From: JANRJY01 sp033763735
Lineage (GTDB): Bacteria; Bacteroidota; Bacteroidia; Cytophagales; UBA9547
DNA: 64,000 nucleotides
Assembly (NCBI GenBank): GCA_033763735.1
Contig: JANRJY010000021.1
Coordinates: forward strand, 1 to 64,000
Reading direction: 5' to 3'
The stretch's first letter is position 1; every line of letters starts with the position of its first letter. The translations under genes were made by a program, and so were the position numbers. Under the pieces are notes generated by a model. It did no database searches. It was not told the origin of the DNA and saw nothing but the letters and a program-made list of their open reading frames with translations. Shown one piece after another: positions 52,324 through 62,292 of this stretch.

Positions 52324-55300
52324 ATGTAAGTATCCAAAATAACAATTTAGATTTTAATAATTTCTTTCCTTTTTACATTAAAACCTCCCACGAATTAATT
52401 ATTCAAGAGGTGGGAATGAGCTTGTCCAAAGTTATTCCGGATTGTGTTGGAAAGGCTTTGTCTGAGGTTTTTGTTTTCAAAAGGCCTTGGAGTGTAAAGC
52501 ATCAATACGACTCCATTTTGGAATATTCCAATCAAATATTCATTATGGAATCGCTGCATGACAAACTCATGTACAGATGGCAAGTTGTAGAGCTGCCTAA
52601 TTCCAAAGAATTGTTATTTATTGGTACTCCATGGATTACATCTGCTGATTTATTGGTTGACTATGGCATCACTTTGAATGATTTTGCTTTGCACGATTCG
52701 ATCACCGACATGTTTCAACTGTTGCGAACACATGAGATCAATTTGAATGATATAAAAGAACTTGCAGAACAACTCAATGGCCAAAAAGATTTACTCCAAA
52801 AAGTAATTGACCTTGTACCTCATCAAATATTTTTAAAAGATAAAAATTCCAGATATAAGCTTGCTAATAGAAGTGTTGCTAATTTTTTTGGGATTGCAAA
52901 TGAAAGTTTAATCGGAAAGACCGATAGAGATTTTGTTTTTCTAAAGGAAGAATCTGAATTATACATAAATGGGGATAAAAAAGTTGTCGAAAACGGAGCG
53001 AGAATAGATATTCCCGAAGAACCACAAACTGATAGGGAAGGTAATTTGCACATTAATCATGTAGTAAAAATGCCTTTCAAATTTGAAAATGGTGAAGTTG
53101 GAGTTATGGGTATTGCCATTGATATAACTCAAAACAAAATTGCCGAACAAAAACTCAAAGAAAGCGAAGATAGATATAGAAAAATTGTAGAAAACGCGAG
53201 TGATATCATATATAGAAGCGATGAATTGGGAAGGTTTACATATGTGAATAATCAGGCAGTGACTATTACCGGATATTCAAGAGAAGAATTAATAGGCAAA
53301 CGATATCTTGAACTTGTAAGAGAAGACTACATTGAAAAGATTACTGATTACTATCTGAGCGAAGATTTCTTAAATGCAGTAGATCAGTCATACTATGAGT
53401 TTCCTATTTCAACAAAAGAAGGAAATGAAATTTGGCTGGGACAAAAAGTTCAGCCCTTGTTCGCAGATAATGTGCTAATAGGTTATCAGGCGGTTGTAAG
53501 GGATATTACTTTGATTAAAAAACTTGAATTTGAGCGCTTACAAACCGAAGATGAGCTAAGAGAAACTGCTTCAAGGCTCAAGTCGCTGATTGAAAACTTG
53601 AATGCAGGAATATTAGTTGAAGATGAACATAGGAAGATAGTGGCTGTAAATCAGTCATTTTGTGATATTTTTACAATACCGGTGCCGCCCAATGATATGT
53701 TGGGTTGGGATTGTAGTGATTCGGCTGAACAATCAAAGCATATGTTTACCAATCCTGATTTTTTCATTCAAAACATCAATGAAATACTTAGTAAAAAAGC
53801 AATAGTTACCGGAGAGGAACTACAAATGGTAAGCGGCAAAATTTTGCAACGCGACTATATACCCATTTTTGTTAAAAACGATTACAGAGGTCATTTATGG
53901 TATTATAAAGATGTGACGGAAGAATTTCATACCAAAGAAAAGATTAACGAACAAAAGCGTTTTTATGAATCGATTCTTAATAAAATACCGGCAGATGTAG
54001 TGGTTTGGGACGAAAATCACCGGTATTTGTTTGCCAATCCGGTTTCCATTAAAAGTCCTGAAATTCGAAAATGGATAATTGGGAAAGATGATTTTGAATA
54101 TTGCGCTTATAGAAATAAACCTATCCATTTAGCCGAAGAGCGAAGAGCAAAGTTTTTCACAATCAAAAATCAAAAAAAAGATTTGGAATGGGAGGAAAAA
54201 ATGAAAAACCAGAATGGAAATGAGGAATATACACTTCGCAAAATGACGCCAATTTTTGATGAAAATGGAGATTTTGAAATGGGAATTGGATACGGAATTA
54301 ATATCACAGAAAGAAAGCAAATGGAAGTTGAGCTTGAAAAGGCAAAAAACTTGGCTGAAGAATCCTTGAAAGCAAAAGAACAATTCCTTTCTACTATGAG
54401 TCATGAAATTCGCACACCTATGAATGCGGTAATAGGAATGACACAACTTTTACTTAACGAAAATCCAAAACCGGAGCAAATGGAATACCTGAACGCCATC
54501 AGGTTCAGTTCCGATAACCTATTAAACTTGATTAACGACATACTTGATTTTACCAAAATTGAATCAGGCAAATTGGAGTTTGAAAAAATTCATTTCGACA
54601 TATTTGAATTTATCAAAAAAGTGCAAAATACTTACCGTTTTCAGGCTGAAGACAAAGGTCTTATATTCAATAATCTGATTGACCCTAAAGTGGATCGGTA
54701 TCTGGTAGGAGATACTGTGAGGTTGAATCAAATACTCACAAACTTGGTGGGCAATGCTATAAAATTTACCGAAAAGGGGCAGATATTGATTAAAGTATCG
54801 AAAACAGGTTCGAAAAAAGGATTTGTAAAAATTCGGTTTGAAGTTGCAGATACCGGCATTGGCATAGAACCTTCAAAAGTAGAACGGATATTTGAAAGAT
54901 TTACCCAAGCGAATTCTGATACAACCCGAAAATACGGAGGCACAGGATTGGGATTAACCATTACCAAATTGCTTGTGGAACAGCAAGGAGGCAAAATATC
55001 GGTAAAAAGTAAACCTGGAAAAGGAACCACTTTTAATGTGGAACTTGATTTTGAGATTGGAGAAAAATCAAAACTCAGAACGGAATCTACAATGCCATTA
55101 TCAAAATTCAGAAAATTCGATGGGCAAAAAGTGCTTTTAGTTGAAGACAATAAACTCAATCAAGTTGTTGCTTCTAAGTTTATGGCGAAGTGGGGGCTAC
55201 ATGTACAAATAGCCGAAAATGGCAGATTTGCAGTGGAAGCTGTTTCAAATGGCAGTTTCGATTTGATTTTAATGGATTTGCAAATGCCCGAAATGGATGG

Positions 55301-55859
55301 ATTTCAATCTACAAAACACATTAGGACATTTAATAAGTCGATTCCAATTATTGCGCTAACAGCTTCTGCCTCAATTGAAGTTAAAAGTAAAGTTACACAA
55401 GCAGGAATGAACGATTATTTGTCAAAGCCATTTGAAGCAACTGCCTTTTACAATAAAATAAGTAGTTACTTAAACTTGAATGAAAAAAAAGGAAAGAATC
55501 AACCAGTGACCCAATCGGTTAAAAATGTTAAAAACCTATACAATCTTGATTACTATGAACAATTCAGTGGAGGAAATAAAGCATTTGTTGAGGAAATGAT
55601 TCAGATTTTTATTGAAGATACTCCTCCGATAGTTTCGGAACTGGGTAAGGCAATTCAAGCTAAAAAACACTATGAAATAGCTTCATTTGCACACAAACTC
55701 AAAACAAGTCTGTCACTTATGGGTATGGATGCAAGTAAGTGTATCAGGCTCGATGAAATAGGAAAAAATAAAATTGAAAGTTGGGAAGAAGCGAATGATT
55801 GTTTTGAAAGCATTCAAATTCATGTGAGAGAAGTTGTGAAACAGCTTAGTAATAATTAA
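52320..55859 (+). CDS. H-NOX-associated hybrid sensor histidine kinase with receiver and Hpt domains
   Basis: The 1179-residue product has several parts in order. Residues ~1-165 are an HNOBA domain (E-L-L-F-I-G-T-P-W, D-F-A-L-H-D-S-I-T-D-M). Four PAS-type domains follow at ~165-280, 285-405, 420-540 and 545-665. The HisKA phospho-His is H695 (M-S-H-E-I-R-T-P-M-N), then a HATPase with D-T-G-I-G-I and G-G-T-G-L-G-L. A receiver domain has D986 (L-M-D-L-Q-M-P), and the C-terminal Hpt has H1125 (F-A-H-K-L-K). The start is GTG at 52320, overlapping the H-NOX stop by 4 bases. No membrane span is visible, so it is cytosolic. Expected action: NO-bound H-NOX changes kinase activity, and Hpt passes phosphate to a separate regulator, perhaps the next gene. 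Confidence 0.92.
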   Translation: MNVSIQNNNLDFNNFFPFYIKTSHELIIQEVGMSLSKVIPDCVGKALSEVFVFKRPWSVKHQYDSILEYSNQIFIMESLHDKLMYRWQVVELPNSKELLFIGTPWITSADLLVDYGITLNDFALHDSITDMFQLLRTHEINLNDIKELAEQLNGQKDLLQKVIDLVPHQIFLKDKNSRYKLANRSVANFFGIANESLIGKTDRDFVFLKEESELYINGDKKVVENGARIDIPEEPQTDREGNLHINHVVKMPFKFENGEVGVMGIAIDITQNKIAEQKLKESEDRYRKIVENASDIIYRSDELGRFTYVNNQAVTITGYSREELIGKRYLELVREDYIEKITDYYLSEDFLNAVDQSYYEFPISTKEGNEIWLGQKVQPLFADNVLIGYQAVVRDITLIKKLEFERLQTEDELRETASRLKSLIENLNAGILVEDEHRKIVAVNQSFCDIFTIPVPPNDMLGWDCSDSAEQSKHMFTNPDFFIQNINEILSKKAIVTGEELQMVSGKILQRDYIPIFVKNDYRGHLWYYKDVTEEFHTKEKINEQKRFYESILNKIPADVVVWDENHRYLFANPVSIKSPEIRKWIIGKDDFEYCAYRNKPIHLAEERRAKFFTIKNQKKDLEWEEKMKNQNGNEEYTLRKMTPIFDENGDFEMGIGYGINITERKQMEVELEKAKNLAEESLKAKEQFLSTMSHEIRTPMNAVIGMTQLLLNENPKPEQMEYLNAIRFSSDNLLNLINDILDFTKIESGKLEFEKIHFDIFEFIKKVQNTYRFQAEDKGLIFNNLIDPKVDRYLVGDTVRLNQILTNLVGNAIKFTEKGQILIKVSKTGSKKGFVKIRFEVADTGIGIEPSKVERIFERFTQANSDTTRKYGGTGLGLTITKLLVEQQGGKISVKSKPGKGTTFNVELDFEIGEKSKLRTESTMPLSKFRKFDGQKVLLVEDNKLNQVVASKFMAKWGLHVQIAENGRFAVEAVSNGSFDLILMDLQMPEMDGFQSTKHIRTFNKSIPIIALTASASIEVKSKVTQAGMNDYLSKPFEATAFYNKISSYLNLNEKKGKNQPVTQSVKNVKNLYNLDYYEQFSGGNKAFVEEMIQIFIEDTPPIVSELGKAIQAKKHYEIASFAHKLKTSLSLMGMDASKCIRLDEIGKNKIESWEEANDCFESIQIHVREVVKQLSNN

Positions 55860-55877
55860 TTTTAAGTTTTTAAAAAT

Positions 55878-55891
55878 GCAGTAAAAATACG
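55878..55891 (+). promoter_or_regulatory. Shared motif copy 2 (GCAGTA-N4-TACG)
   Basis: GCAGTAAAAATACG lies after the kinase stop, 56 bases before the start codon of the single-domain response regulator. Confidence 0.55.
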
Positions 55892-55947
55892 CTAAAACAA
55901 AAAAATAAAATTAGGTATAAATGCATATATAAGTAACTCACTTAAAT

Positions 55948-56331
55948 ATGCAAAGTATGAAACCTACACTTCTGATAGTTGATGATGAATGGGCCATTTG
56001 CCGTTTGCTTCAATTTTATTTCGACAAACAATATAACGTTGTTACAATGACCGATAGCAAAGATGCATTGGCATGGTTGCAAAGCAATAAAGCAGAGGCA
56101 ATTATTGCCGATTTGCAGATGCCAACAATTTCCGGAAAGGATATTATTCGTTCAGTAAGAGCTCAGAAAAAAAACAACAAAACACCTTTTATTATTCTTT
56201 CTGGAAGTGATACCACCAACGACCGAATCGAATGCCTAGAGATAGGAGCTGATGATTATATGGTAAAGCCATTTAACCCTAAAGAATTGGAAATCAGATT
56301 GAATGTTATCAACAAAAGAAATCAAAAATAA
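55948..56331 (+). CDS. Stand-alone receiver-domain response regulator
   Basis: This 127-residue CheY-like protein has all phosphorylation residues: acidic pair D12-D13, phospho-acceptor D55 (I-A-D-L-Q-M-P), S85 and K107 (V-K-P-F). There is no output domain. It lies just downstream of the NO-responsive hybrid kinase but behind its own motif copy. It could receive phosphate from the kinase Hpt domain and act on the adjacent pseudo-receiver sugar transferase, whose ATG is 8 bases after its stop. Confidence 0.9.
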   Translation: MQSMKPTLLIVDDEWAICRLLQFYFDKQYNVVTMTDSKDALAWLQSNKAEAIIADLQMPTISGKDIIRSVRAQKKNNKTPFIILSGSDTTNDRIECLEIGADDYMVKPFNPKELEIRLNVINKRNQK

Positions 56332-56338
56332 TTCTAAC

Positions 56339-57505
56339 ATGGAAGCAACAGCTAAAAATACAAAATTCAAAATGTTATATGTAGATCGTAACATTTATAC
56401 AACCATCAAATTTATAGAAGATCTTCATACCGATTTTGAAATATGGACGGTGCCTACAGTTAAGAAGGCATTTTATAAATTACCTGATATCCAGCCTGAT
56501 ATAGTGGTTGCGAGCCATGATATAGGCGGATATGATAGTATTGAACTGCTTGAAAGAATAAAATCAAAACACAAAAACAAAAAAATGTCATTTGCCATGG
56601 TTGCAAATTCCATTACTCCTGATTTGAAAAACAAAGCCATCAAAAATATAAATGGTGAAATAGTAACTCAGCTTACTCCAAAAACGGAAGTGAAAAAAGC
56701 ATTTAAAGAAATGATCCTAAAAAATGCCGGCATTAAAGTTTTTGAAAATAGTTATAGAAGAGCAAATGTGTTCAAGGTCCCAATTTATAAAAGAGCTATG
56801 GATATTGTTGGGGCAAGTGTTGCATTGATATTGGCTTCTCCAATGTTTTTGGTTGTAGCTGTTGCTTTAAAACTGGAGTCAAAAGCTTCAGTATTTTACA
56901 AATCGAAAAGGGTAGGTATGGGATATAAAATATTTGATTTGTACAAATTTAGAACAATGGTGCCTGGCGCGGATATGAAAATTGGGCAAATGAAAAAAGA
57001 AAATATGTATAACAAGGTAATTCATCACAGTCAATGTAATAATTGTGATTTGCAAGGGAAAAATTGCTCAGTTCCCCGATTATATATTCATGGTGAATCG
57101 GTATGCGAAAATGAATATTTGACAAGAAAAAATGCTGAAGCAAAATTTAAAAAGTTCAACAACGATCCACGAATTACTTGGTTAGGCAAATTCCTGCGAA
57201 TGAGTAGTTTGGACGAACTCCCTCAACTGTTAAATGTACTCAAGGGCGATATGAGTCTTGTCGGTAACCGTCCATTACCACTATATGAAGCAGAGCTAAT
57301 CACCTCAGACATAAGTATTCAACGTTTTTTGGCTCCAGCCGGAATTACAGGTCTGTGGCAAGTAATGAAAAGAGGTAAGGCTGAAATGTCCGAAATGGAA
57401 CGAATTGTACTTGATAATCAATATGCAAAAACTTATAGCTTAAAAATGGACATGTGGATTATACTCAAAACATTTCCTGCATTGTTTCAAACAGCGAACG
57501 TTTAA
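56339..57505 (+). CDS. Polyprenyl-phosphate sugar transferase fused to a degenerate receiver domain
   Basis: From the ATG at 56339 the product has 388 residues; an in-frame start 36 bases upstream would overlap the response regulator. Residues ~10-125 look like a receiver domain without the phospho-Asp: the expected position is S59 in I-V-V-A-S-H-D-I-G, one acidic residue (D16) remains and the conserved K is lost. A membrane helix near 155-180 and the bacterial sugar transferase domain follow (Y-K-S-K-R-V-G, L-Y-K-F-R-T-M, S-L-D-E-L-P-Q-L-L-N-V-L-K-G-D-M-S-L-V-G-N-R-P). It transfers a sugar-1-phosphate to undecaprenyl phosphate, starting the repeat unit. A four-cysteine insertion (C233, C236, C243, C256) splits the catalytic domain. 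Confidence 0.85.
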   Translation: MEATAKNTKFKMLYVDRNIYTTIKFIEDLHTDFEIWTVPTVKKAFYKLPDIQPDIVVASHDIGGYDSIELLERIKSKHKNKKMSFAMVANSITPDLKNKAIKNINGEIVTQLTPKTEVKKAFKEMILKNAGIKVFENSYRRANVFKVPIYKRAMDIVGASVALILASPMFLVVAVALKLESKASVFYKSKRVGMGYKIFDLYKFRTMVPGADMKIGQMKKENMYNKVIHHSQCNNCDLQGKNCSVPRLYIHGESVCENEYLTRKNAEAKFKKFNNDPRITWLGKFLRMSSLDELPQLLNVLKGDMSLVGNRPLPLYEAELITSDISIQRFLAPAGITGLWQVMKRGKAEMSEMERIVLDNQYAKTYSLKMDMWIILKTFPALFQTANV

Positions 57506-57518
57506 AAAAAAATACAAA

Positions 57519-58685
57519 ATGATACTATTAATGCTTCCTTCAATTGTGGTTTCTTTCATATTGGGTTTTCATTTTTTTGGGTACATAATTAGCTTATTCA
57601 AAGTTCCTAAACGAAGAAACATTAACTCAACTCAAAATGAAGATTTTGCATGTATAATTACTGCCTACAAATCTATTGAAACTACAAAGGAATTGTTGCA
57701 TTCGTTGATTAATCAATCCTACTTTAGTTATCATATTTATTTGGTGGCCGACCGGTGTCATAACCTGGAATTCAATAGTAATCGATTGACTATCATTTAT
57801 CCTGAATGTCCATTGGATTCAAAAGTGAAATCCATACAATTAGCGGTAAATAAGTTTGTCAGAAAACACACTGCTGTTGTGGTTTTTGACGCAGACAATG
57901 TTGCAAAAAATAATTTTCTTCATGAAATAAATGTGTGTATGCAAATGGGCTTTGATGTTGTTCAGGGACAAAGAATAGCAAAAAATGCCAATACTAAAAT
58001 AGCCCAATTAGATGCAATCGGAGAGGTGTATTATAACTTCAACACTCGCGAAGTACCTTTTCGGATTGGATCATCAGCAACCATAGCCGGATCTGGAATG
58101 GCCGTTAAAACCAAACTATTTATTGAATATTTGTATTCCGATCAATTGCAACCAACTGACCATAAGGTGATTACGGCAGAAGATAAAATATTGCAAAACT
58201 ATGTAGTCAATAATGGTTGCATAATTGCCTATGCACCTGAAGCAATATTGTATGATGAAAAAACCGAAACTTCAGGTAAGATTAAGCGTCAACGTACGCG
58301 TTGGTTCAATGCTTATTTCCGACAGTTGGGAAATAGCATTTCACTTTTCCAAAACGCTTCATTTAATCAATTTTATTTTGGGATATTATCATCTTATCCA
58401 CCAATTATAGTAACAATAATCAGTGCTATTGTTTTATTAGTTCTGGATATCATATTTTGGATAGAAGGCGCTATAATTATTGCTGTTTCGATGATGATTT
58501 TTGTGAGTTACTTTTTATACTCCATTTATATTAAAAATCATTTTGGAACAATTATTCACGCCATCAATTATCTGCCGGTATTTATGGTAAATCAGTTGCT
58601 TGGTTTATTTCAAATCAAAAAAGCAGACAAAGATTTTCTTGCGACCGAACATTTGACTTCACATCTCAATCACATTATTACTTAA
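57519..58685 (+). CDS. Membrane glycosyltransferase, family 2
   Basis: The 388-residue product has an N-terminal membrane helix, a GT-A domain (C-I-I-T-A-Y-K-S, Y-L-V-A-D-R-C, F-D-A-D-N-V as the DxD metal site, and R-Q-R-T-R-W as the QxxRW-like motif) and three C-terminal membrane spans. This is the layout of processive or membrane-bound GT2 enzymes such as those extending surface polysaccharides. It is 13 bases after the sugar transferase gene and followed closely by the flippase. Confidence 0.87.
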   Translation: MILLMLPSIVVSFILGFHFFGYIISLFKVPKRRNINSTQNEDFACIITAYKSIETTKELLHSLINQSYFSYHIYLVADRCHNLEFNSNRLTIIYPECPLDSKVKSIQLAVNKFVRKHTAVVVFDADNVAKNNFLHEINVCMQMGFDVVQGQRIAKNANTKIAQLDAIGEVYYNFNTREVPFRIGSSATIAGSGMAVKTKLFIEYLYSDQLQPTDHKVITAEDKILQNYVVNNGCIIAYAPEAILYDEKTETSGKIKRQRTRWFNAYFRQLGNSISLFQNASFNQFYFGILSSYPPIIVTIISAIVLLVLDIIFWIEGAIIIAVSMMIFVSYFLYSIYIKNHFGTIIHAINYLPVFMVNQLLGLFQIKKADKDFLATEHLTSHLNHIIT

Positions 58686-58695
58686 TACTATCGTG

Positions 58696-60054
58696 ATGAA
58701 AAATTATTGGATAAATTCCGGATTTTATACGTTACTGCAAAGGGGTGGTGGATTGATATTTGGTTTTGGTGGTTTTTTTTTATTGATCCGTTTGTTATCC
58801 AATGACGATTTTGGTGCTTGGGCATTATTTGTGGCAGTTACGGCATTAATTGAAGTTGCTCGCAATGGTTTGATTCAGAATGGCCTTATTAAATTTTCGG
58901 TAGGAGCAACTTCATCCGAAACAAAAGCAATCCAAAACGCAGGATTGTTTTTGAATGTGGTATTGACATTAATCAGTTGTTTACTATTAATTGTAATTGG
59001 ACCAACGTTGGCCGCGTTATGGAATTTCCCAATTATTGCCAATCTTTTTTTGATGTATTGTATTACAACCATCGTTCTAATTCCTTTTCAGCAATTTAGT
59101 TACCTTCAGCAATCAGTATTGGATTTTAAAAGCCTGAGCATTATGTATTTGATTCGTCAGGGAATATTTTTTGGAATGATATTATTTAATTTTATTTCTG
59201 ATACACAACTCGATCTATTAGTTCTCAGTTTTTATTTGTTGGTAGCTTCTTTCGTTGCTTCGCTTTATGGTTTTTTTTCGGTGCAATCATATTTTCATAT
59301 TTCCTTGAAAGTAGATTGGAAATGGGTAACCAAATTATTTCATTATGGAAAATATAGTTTTGGAACCAATGCAAGTGGCATGTTATATAATAGCATGGAT
59401 CAAATGATGTTAGGCGCACTAATGGGCTCAGCTGAAGTGGCTATTTACAACGTATCAACTAAAGTCAACAATTTGCTTGATGTGCCCATTTCAACCATGT
59501 CTTCAATTGTATTTCCTCAGTCATCTCGACATTCAGGTAACATGGAAGCAATTAAAAATATGTATGAGAAATCAGTAGCAGCGTTATTGATTTTTTTAAT
59601 ACCTATAGTTTTTGGATCTGTTTTTTTTGCAAAATTAATTCTTACAATTTTGGCCGGAACAAGTTATTCTGATTCGTCCAATGTGCTTGTTGTAGTTTTA
59701 TTATTCACACTATTTCAGCCTTTTATACGTCAGTTTGGTACTGTTCTTGATGCAAATAACAAACCTGGTCTGAATTTTATATTTGTGATAATTTCTGCCA
59801 CTATCAATTTCATCCTCAATTATATATTCATTACAAAATTTGGAGTAATAGGTGCGGCATTCGCCACTCTTTTGTCATTATTTATTGCCTCCGTCATTAA
59901 TTTATATGTATTGCGAATATTATATGGCGTTTCTCTTATTTCCATTTTTTATCAAATGAAAAGTTTTTCGCATTTGATATTTTCAAGTTTGATTCATTTT
60001 TTGGGTAAATATTCTTATAAAAATGTTCCATTCGAAAATAATTTAATTAGCTGA
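58696..60054 (+). CDS. Polysaccharide flippase (Wzx/MATE-like)
   Basis: The 452-residue product has about 12-14 membrane spans. The opening W-I-N-S-G-F-Y-T-L-L-Q-R-G-G-G-L-I-F-G-F-G and L-S-N-D-D-F-G-A-W-A-L-F are typical of oligosaccharide flippases of the MOP superfamily. A middle segment, G-T-N-A-S-G-M-L-Y-N-S-M-D-Q-M-M-L-G, is also typical. It moves lipid-linked sugar units across the inner membrane. The ATG at 58696 is preferred over an adjacent GTG at 58693; the previous stop is 11 bases upstream. Confidence 0.87.
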   Translation: MKNYWINSGFYTLLQRGGGLIFGFGGFFLLIRLLSNDDFGAWALFVAVTALIEVARNGLIQNGLIKFSVGATSSETKAIQNAGLFLNVVLTLISCLLLIVIGPTLAALWNFPIIANLFLMYCITTIVLIPFQQFSYLQQSVLDFKSLSIMYLIRQGIFFGMILFNFISDTQLDLLVLSFYLLVASFVASLYGFFSVQSYFHISLKVDWKWVTKLFHYGKYSFGTNASGMLYNSMDQMMLGALMGSAEVAIYNVSTKVNNLLDVPISTMSSIVFPQSSRHSGNMEAIKNMYEKSVAALLIFLIPIVFGSVFFAKLILTILAGTSYSDSSNVLVVVLLFTLFQPFIRQFGTVLDANNKPGLNFIFVIISATINFILNYIFITKFGVIGAAFATLLSLFIASVINLYVLRILYGVSLISIFYQMKSFSHLIFSSLIHFLGKYSYKNVPFENNLIS

Positions 60055-60094
60055 TATATAGCGGATTGAATTATATTTTTTGTCTTAATAAAAA

Positions 60095-60108
60095 GCAGTA
60101 ATAATACG
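60095..60108 (+). promoter_or_regulatory. Shared motif copy 3 (GCAGTA-N4-TACG)
   Basis: GCAGTAATAATACG lies in the 107-base gap after the flippase gene, 53 bases before the ATG at 60162. Confidence 0.55.
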
Positions 60109-60161
60109 CAAATACTTAACAGTTCATAACCGTTTATTTATGTATTCAACAAAAAACAGTT

Positions 60162-62246
60162 ATGAAAAATACAGAAAATTTCTCCTACAAAATGGACATA
60201 TTTTACAGGAGATTCATCATTTTGATTTTAGTAATTGGTACATTTTCGTGTGCTAAAAAACAAGATGAAGTATCTCCAAACAAAGCATCAGATGTATCTA
60301 TCCCAAAAGATATAAATGCACTTGTTGTTTCACCTGAATTTGCATATAATACAACCAATTTTGTTGCTTTAAAAGTAAGAGCGGTAGATGGAAACGGAAA
60401 CGCAATAAAAGGAGTGGTATTTAATATCACTGAAAAAGACCCTCAACTGTTTTCCGAAACGCCTATATTGGCAACAGGGGTTACATCAATTAAGGGTACA
60501 TACGAAGAACAAATTACCTTGCCGGCTCATATTAATAAAGTGTATTTATCGCCTAATTATATAGGTCTGATAGATGTAGCGTCTTCAAGTGTTCAAAACA
60601 AAAGTTTAGATTTTGATTTGACAGTAAAAGCTTTACCCAGAAATAAAGATAAAGTTTCCAAATCGTTAAATAATTTAAGAATTGAGGCGGGGGTTAGTTA
60701 TTCCTATTTGGGTACCTGGAATAGTTTAGGTGTTCCCAACTACTTAGAATCAGTAAGCGATGTAGTAGATGCTTCATTTTTAGCTGATGTTAATAATGCA
60801 CTTCCAGAATTAAAACCTGTACCTACATTTCATCCTGAATATATCAATACAAGTAATGAAACCGATGTCATACTCAACGATAGCGCAGATGTATGGGTTA
60901 CCTTCGTTCATGAAGGTGCCGGATGGAGAAATGCATTAGGATTTTATACCTACAACTTATCCAACCCTCCAACCAGTGTTTCACAAATTGCTAAACACAC
61001 CATAATATTTCCAAATGCGTCATATGAAGGATCCGGTGGGGGATTAGCTTCAGGAAACAAAGTCAAAATCGGAACTTTCTCTAAAAATACAGGTATAGGT
61101 TGGTTTCTGGTCGCTAATGGTTGGACAGGTAGTACTGTTGGGGCGGGCAATTATATTCATTATTCGGAGCCAGCTTTTAATATAGAAACGAATACCACCA
61201 TAAAATCGCACATGGTATTATTAAAAAATGATATCAGAAATAGAGTATTAATTGGCTTCGAGGATACCCGAAGAGATGTAGGAGGATGTGATAATGATTT
61301 TAATGATGCTATATTTTATGTGACATCCAATCCTTACACCGCAATAAAAACGCAAAATGTAATATCCATGCCTACATTAACCGATTCAGATAATGATGGT
61401 ATTTCAAATGCATTTGATATGTACCCAAATGATCCACAAAGAGGATTTGATAGCTATTTCCCTTCGCTAAATACATTTGGTAGTTTGTGTTTTGAGGACT
61501 TATGGCCGGGTAAAGGTGATTATGATTTTAATGATTTGGTAATCAACTACAATTTTCAACAAGTAATGAATGGTCAAAATCAAATTGTTGATTTGAAAGG
61601 CAGGTTTGTTATAAAAGCTATAGGGGCATCTTATAAAAATGGATTTGGAATCCAATTGCCAATATCTTCAGATAAAATTTCAGCAGTATTAGGACCCGTT
61701 TTGAATCAAAATCTGGTTCAAATTGCTGCCAATGGAACTGAAATAGGTCAAAACAGCGCCACCATTATTATTTTTGATAATCCTGATATGTTGGTAAATC
61801 GTACAGGTGGAGCATATTTCAACACTGATGTTAATTTCAGTAAAGGAAGCTCAGATACGGTTAAGATAACAATAAATTTCAACACCCCTATCAATGCTTC
61901 AGACTTAGGTTCAATACCATATAATCCATTTATTATCATCAACCAACAAAGAGGAATCGAGGTGCATTTGGTTGATAAAGCACCTACTTCTTTAGTAACT
62001 ACTTCATTACTTGGCACTTCTGATGATTTTAGCTCAATTAATTTGAGTAAATATTATAGAACTCCCAAAAATCTACCTTTTGCAATTAATCTGCCTGTGG
62101 AATTTGATTATCCTATCGAAAAGTCCGCAATAAACACTGCTCACTTGAAGTTTGGAACTTGGGCAGAAAGTTCCGGAGCATCCAATCCGGATTGGTATTT
62201 GAATAATGCTGGAAACAGAGATGCTCAAAAAGTATACAAAAAGTAG
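60162..62246 (+). CDS. LruC-domain lipoprotein
   Basis: The 694-residue product has an N-terminal signal ending in the lipobox G-T-F-S-C (Cys near residue 30). The ATG at 60192 (residue 11) would give a more standard signal length. A DUF4114-type segment reads V-L-I-G-F-E-D-T-R-R-D-V-G-G-C-D-N-D-F-N-D-A-I-F. Then T-D-S-D-N-D-G-I-S-N-A-F-D-M-Y-P-N-D (calcium-binding type) leads into the LruC domain (S-L-C-F-E-D-L-W-P-G-K-G-D-Y-D-F-N-D-L-V-I-N-Y). LruC proteins are surface lipoproteins in Bacteroidota with no known enzyme activity. Here it follows the flippase and may help retain or assemble the polysaccharide. Confidence 0.85.
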   Translation: MKNTENFSYKMDIFYRRFIILILVIGTFSCAKKQDEVSPNKASDVSIPKDINALVVSPEFAYNTTNFVALKVRAVDGNGNAIKGVVFNITEKDPQLFSETPILATGVTSIKGTYEEQITLPAHINKVYLSPNYIGLIDVASSSVQNKSLDFDLTVKALPRNKDKVSKSLNNLRIEAGVSYSYLGTWNSLGVPNYLESVSDVVDASFLADVNNALPELKPVPTFHPEYINTSNETDVILNDSADVWVTFVHEGAGWRNALGFYTYNLSNPPTSVSQIAKHTIIFPNASYEGSGGGLASGNKVKIGTFSKNTGIGWFLVANGWTGSTVGAGNYIHYSEPAFNIETNTTIKSHMVLLKNDIRNRVLIGFEDTRRDVGGCDNDFNDAIFYVTSNPYTAIKTQNVISMPTLTDSDNDGISNAFDMYPNDPQRGFDSYFPSLNTFGSLCFEDLWPGKGDYDFNDLVINYNFQQVMNGQNQIVDLKGRFVIKAIGASYKNGFGIQLPISSDKISAVLGPVLNQNLVQIAANGTEIGQNSATIIIFDNPDMLVNRTGGAYFNTDVNFSKGSSDTVKITINFNTPINASDLGSIPYNPFIIINQQRGIEVHLVDKAPTSLVTTSLLGTSDDFSSINLSKYYRTPKNLPFAINLPVEFDYPIEKSAINTAHLKFGTWAESSGASNPDWYLNNAGNRDAQKVYKK

Positions 62247-62292
62247 CTTTTACTCCTTTAATACACTGATTTTAACCTTAATCACTATTGTC

